In this document: positions 9,242 through 9,450 of the stretch, in pieces
Layout: every line of letters begins with the position of its first letter
How positions within the stretch are numbered: position 1 is the stretch's first letter
Program-made: the position numbers and the translations under genes
Source of the DNA: an uncultured bacterium
GTDB lineage: Bacteria; Bacillota_A; Clostridia; Lachnospirales; Lachnospiraceae
DNA: 9,450 bases
Assembly: GCA_905215045.1 (NCBI GenBank)
Contig: CAJMOO010000070.1
Span: 1 to 9,450, forward strand
Reading direction: 5' to 3'
Notes under the pieces: generated by a model
Told to the model about the DNA's origin: nothing
Database searches by the model: none
The model's input: only the letters and a program-made list of their open reading frames with translations

Positions 9242-9450
9242 TTATTCACCTCGTACTTCTGCAAATACCTCTTCCAGTTCATTTAATAAGTCTTTGACAT
9301 TCTCAATTCCGACAGACATTCTTAACACACGATCCGTGATCCCGTTTTGTTTGCGGATATGTTCTGGAACGTCTGCGTGTGTCTGTGTCATTGGGTATGT
9401 GATCAGTGTTTCCACCCCACCAAGACTTTCTGCGTATTTGATCATTCTTA
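9242..9450 (-). CDS. C-terminus of Cys/Met-metabolism PLP enzyme (cystathionine gamma-synthase/lyase type)
   Basis: The gene enters from the right edge, so only the last 68 codons are seen and the visible methionine at 9445 is internal. The segment AESLGGVETLITYP, then MTQTHADVP, then LRMSVGIENVKDLL is the characteristic C-terminus of the fold-type I PLP trans-sulfuration family; the Arg in LRMSVG is the conserved residue that binds the substrate carboxylate. The active-site lysine is outside the window. Members include cystathionine gamma-synthase, cystathionine gamma- or beta-lyase and homocysteine-forming sulfhydrylases, and this fragment cannot tell them apart. A long terminator follows at 9176-9226, so it is not cotranscribed with the sugar genes. 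Confidence 0.9.
   Translation of the reverse strand, partial: RMIKYAESLGGVETLITYPMTQTHADVPEHIRKQNGITDRVLRMSVGIENVKDLLNELEEVFAEVRGE

Overview
The window looks like chromosome of a low-GC anaerobic Firmicute, most likely a Lachnospiraceae-type gut Clostridium. The support is A+T-rich DNA, AGGAGG-type ribosome binding sites, sigma-A-like promoters and proteins closest to Bacillus/Clostridium GlvA, GlvC and YczE families. The genus is inference. Every gene lies on the minus strand, so transcription runs from high to low coordinates.

Right to left: the end of a Cys/Met-metabolism PLP enzyme (9242-9450) with its terminator; a regulatory gap (8934-9241); a PTS alpha-glucoside operon of IICB transporter (glvC-like, 7365-8933), GH4 6-phospho-alpha-glucosidase (glvA-like, 6000-7334) and separate IIA (5475-5960), closed by a hairpin terminator; a regulator cassette of overlapping genes, YczE-family membrane protein then two RpiR/SIS regulators (3210-5401); a second promoter with the same operator layout; a second, nearly identical glvA (1712-3046) followed by an unrecognised 164-aa membrane protein (1186-1680) and a terminator; a Cof-type HAD phosphatase (225-1043); and the first 12 codons of another gene (1-37) behind a perfect consensus promoter.

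Model: IIA phosphorylates IICB, which imports maltose or a related alpha-glucoside as the 6-phosphate. GlvA splits it, using NAD+ and Mn2+, to glucose 6-phosphate and glucose. The RpiR proteins probably sense a phosphosugar and act on the two matching operators. The main surprises are (1) two glvA copies whose central 1142 bp are identical while 14 differences crowd the ends, which points to gene conversion; (2) two promoters sharing a three-half-site operator (TCACA-N5-TGTGA-N4-TCACA) at nearly the same distance from the -35 box; (3) a regulator cassette with overlapping genes sitting directly behind a terminator. This is a recognisable sugar-uptake locus with unusual architecture, not an entirely unknown system.
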